From assembly GCA_037968475.1 (NCBI GenBank), contig JBBKVO010000021.1, positions 1 to 64,000 on the forward strand: a stretch of 64,000 nt of DNA, written 5' to 3'. Positions 25,301 through 34,526 of the stretch are shown piece after piece (position 1 is the first letter of the stretch; each line of letters starts with the position of its first letter). Made by a program: the position numbers and the translations under genes. Under the pieces are notes generated by a model. That model ran no database searches and was not told where the DNA came from. It saw nothing but the letters and a program-made list of their open reading frames with translations. This stretch comes from SB11 sp037968475. GTDB taxonomy: Bacteria > Bacteroidota > Bacteroidia > UBA8524.

Positions 25301-27042
25301 TTAAAATTACAATTATACCAGTTACCATTAGCATCATACGTCCAAGCAGGTGCAGGCGAAGTTGGCCAATGTAAATTGCCATACTTTGCATCCTTAGGAT
25401 ACATGGGTCTCGAATCGGTAGTACATTTCGGGGCTTGGTTATCAGCAAAATCCCATAAACGTAAAGTATGAGAATTTTTTGTGTTAAAAGCATCTAACAC
25501 AACTGTAAACAATCCTTTCACTGCCACATTACCATCAAACACCAAAGTATCACCATTTATTGCTATGGTATCACCGCTTGCACTTACAAATACATTTTTA
25601 CCTGTGCGTGTAACTATATTTTTGGCAACACCTGTTTTTAAATCAATAGTATCGTACTCAACATTTAAATGTGTTTTATCAGCAAACTGAAATATTTGTC
25701 GGTTGGTAGACACATAATAAAAATCGTTAAACGGCTCTTCGTCATTAAGATAATATGAAGATTGATTTACAAAACGAACTGTGTCAGTAATTTTGCACTG
25801 ATAGCGTTGACTAGGTGTAATAAAGGTTACACCGGGATTATTAACGCGGGTCTCAAGCAATGCACTCGGCCCTTTTACGTGAACAGGATAAATAGTATCA
25901 AACATACAGCCGTTTGACCAAAGACGAAAGGTAACATTATATGGCCCTGCCCCTGTAAAAAAATGGTCGGCAGTCCAGTCTCTATCATTAGTATTAAGAT
26001 TTCCTGATGGAGGGTCATCAAAGCGCCACAAAAAAGTAGCACCTTGTATAGGAGGATGCTCAAAAATAAAGTTTTGATTATTTGCACACTGCACATCACC
26101 ATTTTTTACACTTACATTAAGTGCAGGATTAGTATTGCAAGCAGCTTGTTTTATTGCGGTATCATAACATCCGTCGTTTGATTGAACAATGAGGCGCGCA
26201 TTGAAACAGCCGTTTTTGGTATAGGTGTGCGAAAAACCGGTCCAATCAGTAGTATTAATAGCACTACCATCACCAAAATCCCAACTATAATCTTTTACAT
26301 CATTTTTATCAATAAGTGATGTATTGGTAAATGTTGCTTTGGTGCTTATACAATTTTTAGGATCTGGTGTAGAAAAATCAGCACCCAAATCAGGCTTTAT
26401 TTCAATTATCGATTGTTTGCTAATAAATGACACACAGCCTTTGCTATCGCGCACCTTTAAATCGTTAGCATACTTACCTCCCGTTTGTGCTACTATCATT
26501 TGGTGGGGCCCTAATATAGTAGGAATGGGATTGGGAGCGCTATCTCTAAAAGGAGTTCCATCACCAAATATATTCTCAATAAAAACAATTGAGTTACCAC
26601 TGGGTGTTGTGCTCAAATTCTCGAAAGTGAAACTATTGCCGTTGAAACACTGTATTGCCGGTGAAAGAAGTCTAAAATCGGCAATTGGATTGGCATGTAT
26701 TGTTATTGTTTTCGTTTTTGAACAAGTAACTACACCACCCTTATAAATTTTTACTTCAACATTAACAGGTATTGCGGGCGAACCTCCTCCCGAAGGTTTA
26801 TTCCAAATATTGGTTACCGAAACTCCTTTTGATTTACCATCAAGACCATTGTTGAAACTCCAAACTATAGAGTCGTAAGGAGAAGAAACTGCTGCACCTG
26901 AAACACTAAAGCTTTCAGACACACCTACACAGCCTTCAGCATTTGATATAATGCTGCATTGTGCTTTTGCAATTTGTGTTGCAAAAAGGGCAAAAAATAA
27001 CCCTGCCATTACATGGCGTAATAAAAAATTAAATTTTATCAT
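22384..27042 (-). CDS. Giant PKD-domain protein with T9SS type B sorting domain, paralogue A
   Basis: 1552 residues with a signal peptide (hydrophobic core VMAGLFFALFATQIA, then KAQC). Several PKD modules recur, marked by WDFGDGSA, LRWDFGDGSGWN, WEWSFGDNKG, WTWFFGDGDF and VFWDFGAGEGYVDG. A distinctive central region contains Cys-bearing segments (CTTDSRPMYP, YTPGEE/YSPGYEQCYTV, CDRQQFWVHFD, IDPLTGQPCMDEQWYHNAYRYI). The C-terminal 90 residues (PPNVFTPGNGDTLNNVFDV ... FNRWGEKVYEAENKD ... CPAGVYFVVINYRLRG) are a CHU_C/type B T9SS signal. It aligns over its whole length with the next gene. Probably a cell-surface structural or adhesive protein of the SprB-like kind. Confidence 0.9.
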   Translation of the reverse strand: MIKFNFLLRHVMAGLFFALFATQIAKAQCSIISNAEGCVGVSESFSVSGAAVSSPYDSIVWSFNNGLDGKSKGVSVTNIWNKPSGGGSPAIPVNVEVKIYKGGVVTCSKTKTITIHANPIADFRLLSPAIQCFNGNSFTFENLSTTPSGNSIVFIENIFGDGTPFRDSAPNPIPTILGPHQMIVAQTGGKYANDLKVRDSKGCVSFISKQSIIEIKPDLGADFSTPDPKNCISTKATFTNTSLIDKNDVKDYSWDFGDGSAINTTDWTGFSHTYTKNGCFNARLIVQSNDGCYDTAIKQAACNTNPALNVSVKNGDVQCANNQNFIFEHPPIQGATFLWRFDDPPSGNLNTNDRDWTADHFFTGAGPYNVTFRLWSNGCMFDTIYPVHVKGPSALLETRVNNPGVTFITPSQRYQCKITDTVRFVNQSSYYLNDEEPFNDFYYVSTNRQIFQFADKTHLNVEYDTIDLKTGVAKNIVTRTGKNVFVSASGDTIAINGDTLVFDGNVAVKGLFTVVLDAFNTKNSHTLRLWDFADNQAPKCTTDSRPMYPKDAKYGNLHWPTSPAPAWTYDANGNWYNCNFNRDSLPKHWYSPGYEQCYTVTFTLKDTSKKDPNIRALTSSQNDPAMPDSACESTTTLLLALTQPNAKGLRWTGIPCYGPANVYGFEFNFSNTGPSCDRQQFWVHFDSTADRVDNSPQVFDKWVPQNGTVVDRQYTPWNAATNNGTPPNVGGIFWQYQPNGAYPSKIASPDGWVTIGLRIQNGIDPLTGQPCMDEQWYHNAYRYIQANPAFKFFNQTKPDSLYTFSRTCSPQEIFVKRESTFQPSINTSTYSSDSIGAEIWNWGDGEIEIDSFFRYVPIGNKLYSYRLRYKMVGNDPLVITDSVLTRIYDPALGRTTFIDARDSTPDIIRSHRFTNNARNPISHVIIPCQKLPVDSLGFTVYRKSCCDNPPFQNTNIAITGFVSDLLVSDTIVCRNQPIVFNDTSRYYLQFPILVYPYILDDHDFWADPTIDAAGAFRRKPNPGQYETLRWDFGDGSGWNSSVPQNPVRSYPDPGVYNVQVEYTDSLGCKQVTSRRITVTGVAANFTFDRALSNCRPTVDFKDSTIMLDPCRLVNNTNCDGIVAWEWSFGDNKGNASKSILKDPSKIYTSFGDFDVKLVITTKLGCKDSITRTISLEGPRPQFEFAADSVGCVPFTVELRNTSINASNGAEWTWFFGDGDFLTTKADSNVSHTYDSAGVFEVFLLQNDITALGGGKCDGYYPDTAQTGGNYRKFIVRVLPSHKTSFTVGDTVLCVGDSTQFISTSDIIYSQFTWIWENNADTTKGTKAEGADKQWHTFNKPGTWYVQLRPMYFPDFGDPACPTSAVRKIKVGEVKADFVCDTSNNPFRHFKNLSVNAQQVFWDFGAGEGYVDGAKLPDFPHGSHNYGEKQGKYTVKLKVISPEGCEAETFCDLNYFYTTIIAPPNVFTPGNGDTLNNVFDVDVVNEEEYRLTIFNRWGEKVYEAENKDAKWDGKHIGTGADCPAGVYFVVINYRLRGQSDKVYRGTLSLLRNK

Positions 27043-27767
27043 AACTTAAAGGTATTTATACAGACGAATCCTTAATATTTAAAACAGACTATATACGCTA
27101 GCTAAACGCATATAACAATAAGATGCCGCGTAATATTAAAGGGTTGCAAAAAATATTTAGATTATACAAAACAATTAGATTTATATACAAACATCACAAT
27201 GTATTAAATAACGTTTTGTAATTGTATTTAGACGGGTTTTAAACAATATTATTACAAAAATTTCGTTGCTAAAAACCAACAAAACATTCGCTCTTTTCTT
27301 AATAAACACAAAGACAGATAACCTATCTACAAGTGGAACAACTAAAAGAACCTTATATTAAGGCTGTACAGCCTCTTTTTAAGCTATTCTACAGCTTGGC
27401 CTCAGCTTAATAACTTGCGCAGTTAACACACCTCTAGTAGTTGTGATAAGAGTTTATACTCTTTTTATTAGAGAAGGGCAGAATATGAACAACTTCAACT
27501 ATCATCTACTATCAGTAGTGAGTTAAAACCATAACTGTCTTTTGATTACGTGTAAATGGGTATACTCCCTTTGTGGAAACTATTAGTAGAATATATTAAG
27601 TCTTAAAAATAATTACACACCTGTTTTGAGCAAATACACAATTACAATGAGTATGGAGTTCTTTAATGTGTAAATTTCAATAGGAATTAATATAAGTTCG
27701 CTTTTGATATAAACAAAAAAGCCTCGCCAAAATGGCGAGGCTTTCTCATATAGCTTAATTAGTATAA
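27043..27767. other. 725-bp AT-rich intergenic region, no gene seen
   Basis: It separates the two giant paralogous genes, both on the minus strand. It must hold the promoter of paralogue A near its left end and the terminator of paralogue B at its right end. I found no open frame worth reporting, no tRNA and no palindromic repeat family. A small regulatory RNA cannot be excluded by eye. Confidence 0.6.
27718..27744 (-). terminator. Terminator of the 1554-aa giant gene
   Basis: Stem AAAGCCTCGCCA-AAA-TGGCGAGGCTTT, 12 bp, with a plus-strand A run just left of it (T run on the minus strand). It lies 23 bp after the stop at 27768. Confidence 0.85.
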
Positions 27768-30700
27768 CTAATCTCTTTGAAGAGTTAGAGTACCACGATA
27801 GGTTTGATCTGATTTACCACGCAACCTGTAGTTAATTACTACAAAGTATACACCTGCGGGGCAATCTGAGCCTGAGCCCATGTGTTTACCATCCCATTGA
27901 GTATTCTTATTCTCTGCTTCAAACACTTTTTCACCCCAACGATTAAAGATGGTAACTTGATAATTTTCTTCGTTCTCAACATCAACTTGGAACAAATCAT
28001 TAATATTATTCTTATCACCAGGGGTAAATATATTAGGAGGATTAAAGTTTGTTTTGAATTGGTAATCCAAATCGCATTGAGCTTCAGCCTCACAACCTTC
28101 AGGACTAATTACTTTTAGTTTTACTGTGTATGTACCTTGTTTTTCACCGTAGTTATGTGTACCGTCGGGGAAGAAGGGTAATGTTTTGCCATCAACAAAA
28201 CCATCACCTGTTCCAAAATCCCAAAATACTTTATCATAGTTAACTGATTTATTTACAAAATACCTATCAGGTCTGTTTATTGTATCACAATCAAAAGCGG
28301 CTTTAACTTGTGCAACAACAACTTTCTTTACAGCCGATGTAGGGCAAGCAGGATCGCCAGGTGCGGGTATATAGCTAGGCCTTAATTGTACATAGAATGT
28401 ACCGGGTGTATTAAACTGGTGATAACGTTGTCTACCGCCATTAGAAGTATCTAATATCGTAGTATCACCATCACCCCATATCCAACGGAAAGTACTGTAT
28501 ATATTATCAGATGTGCTTGTAAACTGTGTTGAATCGCCAACACATAATATACTATCGCCAATATTAAAGCCAGTTTTACGCGATGGTAATACCCTAACGA
28601 TAAACTTACGGTAGTTTCCTAATGTAAGAGCAGTATCAGGGAAATTAGCAAAGCAATTACCAACTCCTAAAGGTGTGATATCACTTTGTAATAAGAAAAT
28701 CTCATAAGTACCAGGTTTGGTATAGGTATGTACTACGTTAGTATCTCCTTTAGTGGTTAACAATGAGCTATCACCAAAACGCCATGTCCATTCAGCTGAC
28801 GAAGTAGGATTAATACTGGTATTACGTAACTCAACAGTGAAGGGAACACAACCAACTGAATCGGCTGCAAACTCAAAGCGAGGACGAGGACCTTCTAACG
28901 AAATGGTACGTTTAATAGAGTCAACACAACCTAAACGAGTTCTTACTATAAGTACAACATCAAAGTCGCCAAATGCGGTATACACTTTTGAAGGGTTTTG
29001 TAATATAGATATACTTTGGTTATTTGGTTTGTTATCTCCAAAATCCCAACTCCAACTTTGGATATCATCGCAAGGAACTCCAGAACCAACAAGACGACAA
29101 GGGTCTAACATCAAACTGATGTCTGAAAAGTCAACCGTAGGACGACAGTTTTGCAATGCCCTGTTAAAGGTAAAGTTAGCTGCAACACCAGTTACAGTTA
29201 TTTTCTTGGTCATTACCTGCTTACAAGCAAAGCTATCCGTGTACTCTAACTGAACATTATAAACACCCGGGTCAGGGAAACTACGTGTAGGATTATCAGG
29301 TACTGAAGCATTCCACCCTGAGCCATCACCAAAATTCCAACGTAATTTCTCAAAATCTTTTGGAGAAGGACGTGGACGTGGACGTATTGTTACACCATCA
29401 TTTAAGAATATTTGTTTCTTTTTATCCCAAAAATCATATTCATCAATAATGTAAGGGAATACAGGTATAGGGAATTCTAAGTAGTAACGCGCTGAATCAA
29501 AGAACTGTATAGGCGTGTTGCGACAAACAATAGAATCAGTTGAGTTAAGGTATGATAGGAAGCCTGAAATAGCTATTCTTGATGTACCAAATGGAGGATT
29601 ATCACAACATATCCTACGGAATACTTTATATAAGTTCCCATTATTATCTAATGAATCAAAAGGAAGCTTCTGACAAGGCACTATAGTATGCTCCACTCTG
29701 TTCCAAGCCGGAGTTTTGAATCTATGCTCTCTGAAAATATCTGGAGTAGAGTCTCTTGCATCAACAAATATTGTTTTACCTGATACAGGATCGTATATAC
29801 GCGTTAATACTGAGTCAGTTTTTACAGGTGCATTATTACCTGATAACAAGTAACGAATGCGATAGCTATACAATAAGCCTCCAATAGGATTAAACCTAAT
29901 AAAGCTATCAATCTCTATTTCACCATCACCCCAATTCCATATCTCAGCACCAATACTATCACTAGAATAAGTATAAGTATTTGTAGCTGGGAAATAGGTT
30001 TCATCACGTTTTACTTTTACATCGTTTGGAGAACAAATTCTCTCAAAAGCATACGTACTATCGGGCTTATTAGGATCAGAATTAAATTTAAAATTAGGGT
30101 TTGAATTTATATAACGGTATGCGCTATCGTACCACTTTTCATCAATACATGGTTGACCTGTTAAAGGGTCAATACCGTTTTGCACACGGAAACCAAGAGT
30201 TACCCAACCGGCAGGGTCAGCAATTTTTGATGGGTATGTTCCATTAGGTTGATATTGCCAAAATACCCTACCAACGTTAGGTGGTAAACCTAATGTAGCC
30301 ATTGGCCAAGGAGTAAACAAACGATCAACAACTGTAGCTGTTTGCGGCAACCACTTATCAAAAACATTAGGGGTATTATCTTTCCTATCAGCTAATGAAT
30401 CAAGATGAATCCAAAACTGTTGCCTATCGCAGGCAGGCCCTGTTTTATCAAATTTGTAGAAGAAACCATAGATATTGGCAGGCCCATAACATGGAATGCC
30501 TTCCCATTCTAAGCCACTTGCATCAGGCCCTTGAAGGGCTAGATTGACCGTAGCTACCGACTCGCACGCACTCGCTCCTGAAGGATCATTCCCGCTTGCA
30601 GTTGATGCTTGGATATTCGGGTCAGGGCTACTGGTATCTTTTAGTATCAAACGTACTTGGTAGCAACGTTCTTCACCCGGGGTATACCAGTGTTTTGGTA

Positions 30701-32432
30701 GTGAATCTCTACTAAAACTACAGTTTATCCATTTACCTTTTGCATCGTATGTCCATGCTGGTGCAAAAGGGCCGGGGAAATGACCATTACCATATTTTGC
30801 TTGGTTGATTGGATATATGGGCCTAGAGTCTGTAGTACATTTGGGTGCTACATTATCATCAAAACTCCATACCCTATCAACGTGTTTACCATTATTATGG
30901 AAAGCATCAATTGATGATACTTTTGCTCCTTTTACTAAGAATGCCCCATTAAGAATAAGTGTATCTGCACCAACGGCAACAGTATCGGCCGCGGCACTAA
31001 CATATACTTTACGACCTGTTTTGGTTGTAAAAGAACGAGGTGTCCCTAAATTAAGTTTGATAGTATCAAAATCAATATGGGCTGAATTTTTATCTATAAA
31101 CTGGAATATTGCTCCTGTAGCATCTAAAGTATAGAAAAAGTCGTTATAAGCCGAGTCATCATTAAAATAATATGATGAAACATTAGGGAAATAAACTGTA
31201 TCGGTAATTTTACATTGGTAGCGTTGTGAAGGAGCAATAATAGGTGATGGTTTAGATTCAATACCTGCACCGGGGCCTTTAACGTGTACCCTATAAACAG
31301 TATCAAAATTACAACCCGCTATAGTTACCCTAAAACCAACATCATAAGGGCCTGGGCCACTAAAATTGTGTGTTGTATTCCAATTTCTATTATCAAAATT
31401 TAATTGTCCCGTTGGAGGATCATCAAAACTCCATAAGAAACTTTGTGCTATTTGTATTACCGGGTGATCAAAAACAAAATTCTGAGCACCATGGCATTGC
31501 ACGTCTCCATTGGCAACAGTAACATTAAGTGTTGGGTTAACGTTACAAGCGGCTTGTTTAATAGCTGTATCTAAACATCCGTCTAAAGACTCTATTATCA
31601 AACGAGCAATAAAGCACCCGTTTTGAGTATATTTATGAGTTAAATTTGTCCAAGTAGTTGAGTTAGGAGCACTTCCTGTATCACCAAAAGTCCAAGTAAA
31701 ACTTTTTACATTAACTTGATTTATTAAAGAAGTATTGACAAAGTTAGCATTTGTAACCTTACAATTAGTTGGATTTGGGGTAGTAAAATCAGTACCCAAA
31801 TCAGGCTTAATTGTAATTAAAGCCGGTTTTGATATGAAAGATATACATCCTTTACTATCCCTTATTTGTAAGCTAGGATCGAAGTTACCGCCGGCAGGAG
31901 TTGGAGGGGTATAGGTGTATGGGCCAATAATTTTAGGTATACCTATTGAGGTACTATCTAACCTTTTACCACCATCACCATATACAAACTCGCGCCATAC
32001 TACGGGGTTACCACTGGGTACTTTGCTGTCATCTTGAAACTGAAAACTATTACCATTAAAACATTGTGGCGATTGCGATAACAACGCAAAGTCAGCAATA
32101 GGGTTTTCATGTATAGTAATGTTTAACGTTGCAGTACAAGGTGTTGAACTGCCATTGCTATACACCTTTACAGTAACAGCAATAGGACCACCTGTTGCGG
32201 TATTCCATAGGTTTGTTACTGTTGCTCCTTTTGCAGTACCGTTGTTAAACGTCCAAACAATAGAGTCAGTATTTAACAGGGCTGGGCCTGTTACCACAAA
32301 ATTATGAGGTACACCAACGCACCCGTCTGCTTTTGCAGTAATGTTACACTGGGCATTTGCAGTGCCTACCGAAACTAAGGCAAACAGCGCCCAAGCCAGT
32401 GCAAATCGGAATAAGAATTTAAATTTATTCAT
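27768..32432 (-). CDS. Giant PKD-domain protein with T9SS type B sorting domain, paralogue B
   Basis: 1554 residues, same architecture and order as paralogue A. It has a signal peptide (FALAWALFALVSVGTANAQC), repeated PKD modules (FTWTFGDTGS, LRWNFGDGSGWN, WSWDFGDNKP, WTWRFGDSS, VFWDFGTGDGFVDG) and the shared central region (GAEIWNWGDGEIEIDSF, IDPLTGQPCIDEKWYDSAYRYI). The end is a type B sorting domain (PPNIFTPGDKNNINDLFQV ... FNRWGEKVFEAENKN ... PAGVYFVVINYRLRGKS). The two proteins are clearly recent tandem duplicates: long stretches such as RFEFAADSVGCVPFTVELR are identical. It lies next to the sigma/anti-sigma pair and may be under its control. Confidence 0.9.
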   Translation of the reverse strand: MNKFKFLFRFALAWALFALVSVGTANAQCNITAKADGCVGVPHNFVVTGPALLNTDSIVWTFNNGTAKGATVTNLWNTATGGPIAVTVKVYSNGSSTPCTATLNITIHENPIADFALLSQSPQCFNGNSFQFQDDSKVPSGNPVVWREFVYGDGGKRLDSTSIGIPKIIGPYTYTPPTPAGGNFDPSLQIRDSKGCISFISKPALITIKPDLGTDFTTPNPTNCKVTNANFVNTSLINQVNVKSFTWTFGDTGSAPNSTTWTNLTHKYTQNGCFIARLIIESLDGCLDTAIKQAACNVNPTLNVTVANGDVQCHGAQNFVFDHPVIQIAQSFLWSFDDPPTGQLNFDNRNWNTTHNFSGPGPYDVGFRVTIAGCNFDTVYRVHVKGPGAGIESKPSPIIAPSQRYQCKITDTVYFPNVSSYYFNDDSAYNDFFYTLDATGAIFQFIDKNSAHIDFDTIKLNLGTPRSFTTKTGRKVYVSAAADTVAVGADTLILNGAFLVKGAKVSSIDAFHNNGKHVDRVWSFDDNVAPKCTTDSRPIYPINQAKYGNGHFPGPFAPAWTYDAKGKWINCSFSRDSLPKHWYTPGEERCYQVRLILKDTSSPDPNIQASTASGNDPSGASACESVATVNLALQGPDASGLEWEGIPCYGPANIYGFFYKFDKTGPACDRQQFWIHLDSLADRKDNTPNVFDKWLPQTATVVDRLFTPWPMATLGLPPNVGRVFWQYQPNGTYPSKIADPAGWVTLGFRVQNGIDPLTGQPCIDEKWYDSAYRYINSNPNFKFNSDPNKPDSTYAFERICSPNDVKVKRDETYFPATNTYTYSSDSIGAEIWNWGDGEIEIDSFIRFNPIGGLLYSYRIRYLLSGNNAPVKTDSVLTRIYDPVSGKTIFVDARDSTPDIFREHRFKTPAWNRVEHTIVPCQKLPFDSLDNNGNLYKVFRRICCDNPPFGTSRIAISGFLSYLNSTDSIVCRNTPIQFFDSARYYLEFPIPVFPYIIDEYDFWDKKKQIFLNDGVTIRPRPRPSPKDFEKLRWNFGDGSGWNASVPDNPTRSFPDPGVYNVQLEYTDSFACKQVMTKKITVTGVAANFTFNRALQNCRPTVDFSDISLMLDPCRLVGSGVPCDDIQSWSWDFGDNKPNNQSISILQNPSKVYTAFGDFDVVLIVRTRLGCVDSIKRTISLEGPRPRFEFAADSVGCVPFTVELRNTSINPTSSAEWTWRFGDSSLLTTKGDTNVVHTYTKPGTYEIFLLQSDITPLGVGNCFANFPDTALTLGNYRKFIVRVLPSRKTGFNIGDSILCVGDSTQFTSTSDNIYSTFRWIWGDGDTTILDTSNGGRQRYHQFNTPGTFYVQLRPSYIPAPGDPACPTSAVKKVVVAQVKAAFDCDTINRPDRYFVNKSVNYDKVFWDFGTGDGFVDGKTLPFFPDGTHNYGEKQGTYTVKLKVISPEGCEAEAQCDLDYQFKTNFNPPNIFTPGDKNNINDLFQVDVENEENYQVTIFNRWGEKVFEAENKNTQWDGKHMGSGSDCPAGVYFVVINYRLRGKSDQTYRGTLTLQRD

Positions 32433-32480
32433 GCTTAACAGTTAGTTTACTTATCAGTTACCCTTTTTACAGGGATTACA

Positions 32481-32488
32481 CAAAACTA
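32481..32488 (-). promoter_or_regulatory. Possible -7 box of giant paralogue B
   Basis: The minus strand reads TAGTTTTG, fitting TAnnTTTG, 49 bp before the start codon at 32432. No clear -33 TTTG was found, so it could also be read by an alternative (ECF) sigma. Confidence 0.25.
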
Positions 32489-32567
32489 TAATATTTTGTG
32501 ATTTATACATCATTATATGCGTACATAGATGGTTTAATAGTACAAACAGTTGCATTGTTTATACTTA

Positions 32568-33902
32568 TTAACGTTTTAGCGTTACCAATCCACGTTCGCT
32601 ACGTTCATCAAATCCACTTATTTTATATACAAATACCATCACATAGCTACCTACGGCACAATCTTCGCCCGTAAACATATTTTTTCCATCCCAGGTATTG
32701 TCTTTATCTTTACTTTCAAACACTTTGTTTCCATTACCATCCATTATCACCAAATGGTATTTCACCTCGTTCTCTATTTCTATAACATAATGGTCATTTC
32801 GTCCATCTGCACCCGGTGAAAAGACATTGTATATTTTAGGCTTAACATCATTATAAGTATAAGTATGGCTTACTTTTGAGCTGAATGAATCTACACAACC
32901 TATTGCATCCATTGCTATTAGTTTAACATTATAGTTTTGTGCATCAAAACTACGATAGGTATGTATTGGCGATGTGGCACTGCTAATTTCGCTGCCATCA
33001 CCAAAAAACCAATTGTAGTGCACGGCTTCAGTGCTTGTATTTGCAAACCTAAATATTGCTTTTTCAATATTTTCAGTAGTAAATGCTGCTTTAGGTTTAT
33101 TTACTGTAACCCATCGCTCAGCAGTTTCTTTATTGCCACTAATTTCAGTAGCTATAATCTTATATGTTCCTTTAGTTTTATAAGTATGCACTGTAGGCTG
33201 CCCCGCCTTAGTATTTTTTATTGATCCATCACCAAAGTTTACTTTATAGGTAAACTTAGATAAATCATCAGCAATTGTAATAGTAACTGCATCGCCCACA
33301 CATACTTGTTGGTTTGATAAGTAAAGCCCTACACTTATTTTTTGCTGTTCTGATGGTTTTTCAACATCACCACCATTTGAGTTGTTTTGTGGTGAAGTTG
33401 GTAGAGGGGTGGCAGGCTGTGCCAAACTTCCATTATCAGTAATTGCTAACGGAGCTGTTTGAGATTCTGTATGTACAGGTGTTGAGTTATTTGCTCCATT
33501 TGTAGCTGAAGGTGTGCTTGTTGTATTCTCAGCTAATGCAGGAGTGGTATTTTCTAATGAATTATCAATATCAGATGTACTATTTTGATTATCTCCGTTA
33601 TTAGTGGTTACAACTGTTTGAGTTGTTTTTTGACTAGCTTCTTCGGCCTGTGGTTTTGTAGCTATATATATAGTAGTTGCTATAGTAACAGCAGCTACCA
33701 CACCTACTATTATTTTACCCATGCCCCATTGTGCTACATTGCTTAGTGTTTGTGCTGCACCACCAACACTACTACTGCCCGCAGCAGTACCTAGTTGGCT
33801 TTGCACAGCCTCAAAAACGCCTTGCGGAGCAGGTGGCTCAAAGCTATTGAAGGCTTCTTTAAAGAAGCTATCAAAGTTTTGTATGTTATTTTCTTTAGAC
33901 AT
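32568..33902 (-). CDS. Membrane-anchored PKD/CHU_C protein, candidate anti-sigma factor
   Basis: 444 residues without cleavable signal. Residues 1-50 (NFDSFFKEAFNSFEPPAP...VFEAVQSQL) resemble the short cytoplasmic heads of Bacteroidota anti-sigma proteins. One membrane helix (IIVGVVAAVTIATTIYIA, about 75-93) follows. Then come a Ser/Thr/Asn/Pro-rich linker (about 95-190), two PKD-like modules (YKVNFGDGSIKN; HYNWFFGDGSEIS) and a C-terminal CHU_C-like domain (VFSPGADGRNDHYVIEIENE ... GNKVFESKDKDNTWDGKN ... GSYVMVFVYKISG). The gene overlaps the upstream ECF sigma gene by 8 bp. The predicted topology is head in cytoplasm, sensor in periplasm. The T9SS-like C-terminal domain in an inner-membrane sensor is the odd feature. 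Confidence 0.75.
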   Translation of the reverse strand: MSKENNIQNFDSFFKEAFNSFEPPAPQGVFEAVQSQLGTAAGSSSVGGAAQTLSNVAQWGMGKIIVGVVAAVTIATTIYIATKPQAEEASQKTTQTVVTTNNGDNQNSTSDIDNSLENTTPALAENTTSTPSATNGANNSTPVHTESQTAPLAITDNGSLAQPATPLPTSPQNNSNGGDVEKPSEQQKISVGLYLSNQQVCVGDAVTITIADDLSKFTYKVNFGDGSIKNTKAGQPTVHTYKTKGTYKIIATEISGNKETAERWVTVNKPKAAFTTENIEKAIFRFANTSTEAVHYNWFFGDGSEISSATSPIHTYRSFDAQNYNVKLIAMDAIGCVDSFSSKVSHTYTYNDVKPKIYNVFSPGADGRNDHYVIEIENEVKYHLVIMDGNGNKVFESKDKDNTWDGKNMFTGEDCAVGSYVMVFVYKISGFDERSERGLVTLKR

Positions 33903-34446
33903 TATATGCTTTTTTCACGTCTTCTAATGAGTCTTGTAATAATTTTCGGGCGCGTGATAATTGAGATTTTGATGTATTCTCGCTTATCCCCAACATTTCA
34001 GCTATTTCATTATGTTGGTAGCCTTCTATTATATACAGGTTAAATACCGCCCTATAACCGGGTGCCAGTTTCTGTATTTTACTTAGCAAATAATTCATAT
34101 CGTATCTATTAAAGTTTACGTGATGATTATCCTGCAAAACCTCGTGCACATCCTCCACATCAACGTGTTGGGCTTTTGCACTTAATTTTCTCAAACCTTC
34201 TAATGAATGGTTTACCATTATTCGCCGCACCCAACCTTCAAAAGAACCTTCGCCTTTGAAGCGATCTAAATTTTGAAACACCTTTATAAAACCTTCTTGC
34301 AAAAGGTCTCTGGCAGTCTCGTCATTGGGTGCATAGCGTAGGCAAACGCCATACATTTTTTTTGAGTAAGTATTATAAAGAACTTCTTGGTATTTAGGGT
34401 CGCCTTTTAAACAACCGTTTACTATTTCCTCTTCTCTTTCTGTCAT
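33895..34446 (-). CDS. ECF-type RNA polymerase sigma factor
   Basis: 183 residues with only sigma regions 2 and 4. Region 2 is YNTYSKKMYGVCLRYAPNDETARDLLQEGFIKVFQNL ending in SFEGWVRRIMVN. Region 4 is the helix-turn-helix segment GYRAVFNLYIIEGYQHNEIAEMLGISENTSKSQLSRARKLL. Group IV sigma factors redirect RNA polymerase in response to envelope signals and are usually held by a membrane anti-sigma factor. The next gene, overlapping by 8 bp, has the right topology for that. Three giant surface protein genes follow on the same strand and are candidate targets; that is inference from position. Confidence 0.9.
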   Translation of the reverse strand: MTEREEEIVNGCLKGDPKYQEVLYNTYSKKMYGVCLRYAPNDETARDLLQEGFIKVFQNLDRFKGEGSFEGWVRRIMVNHSLEGLRKLSAKAQHVDVEDVHEVLQDNHHVNFNRYDMNYLLSKIQKLAPGYRAVFNLYIIEGYQHNEIAEMLGISENTSKSQLSRARKLLQDSLEDVKKAYNV

Positions 34447-34526
34447 GCGCAGGGCTAAAAGGCTTTATAAACTAAATGATGTGTGGCGACGTGAAAAGGT
34501 TGCAAAGGGTTGGGATGTTTTTTATA

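Noticed and set aside
27043..27767. A regulatory RNA in the 725-bp gap between the giant genes
   Set aside because: No stable repeated hairpin or conserved RNA motif can be recognised by eye.
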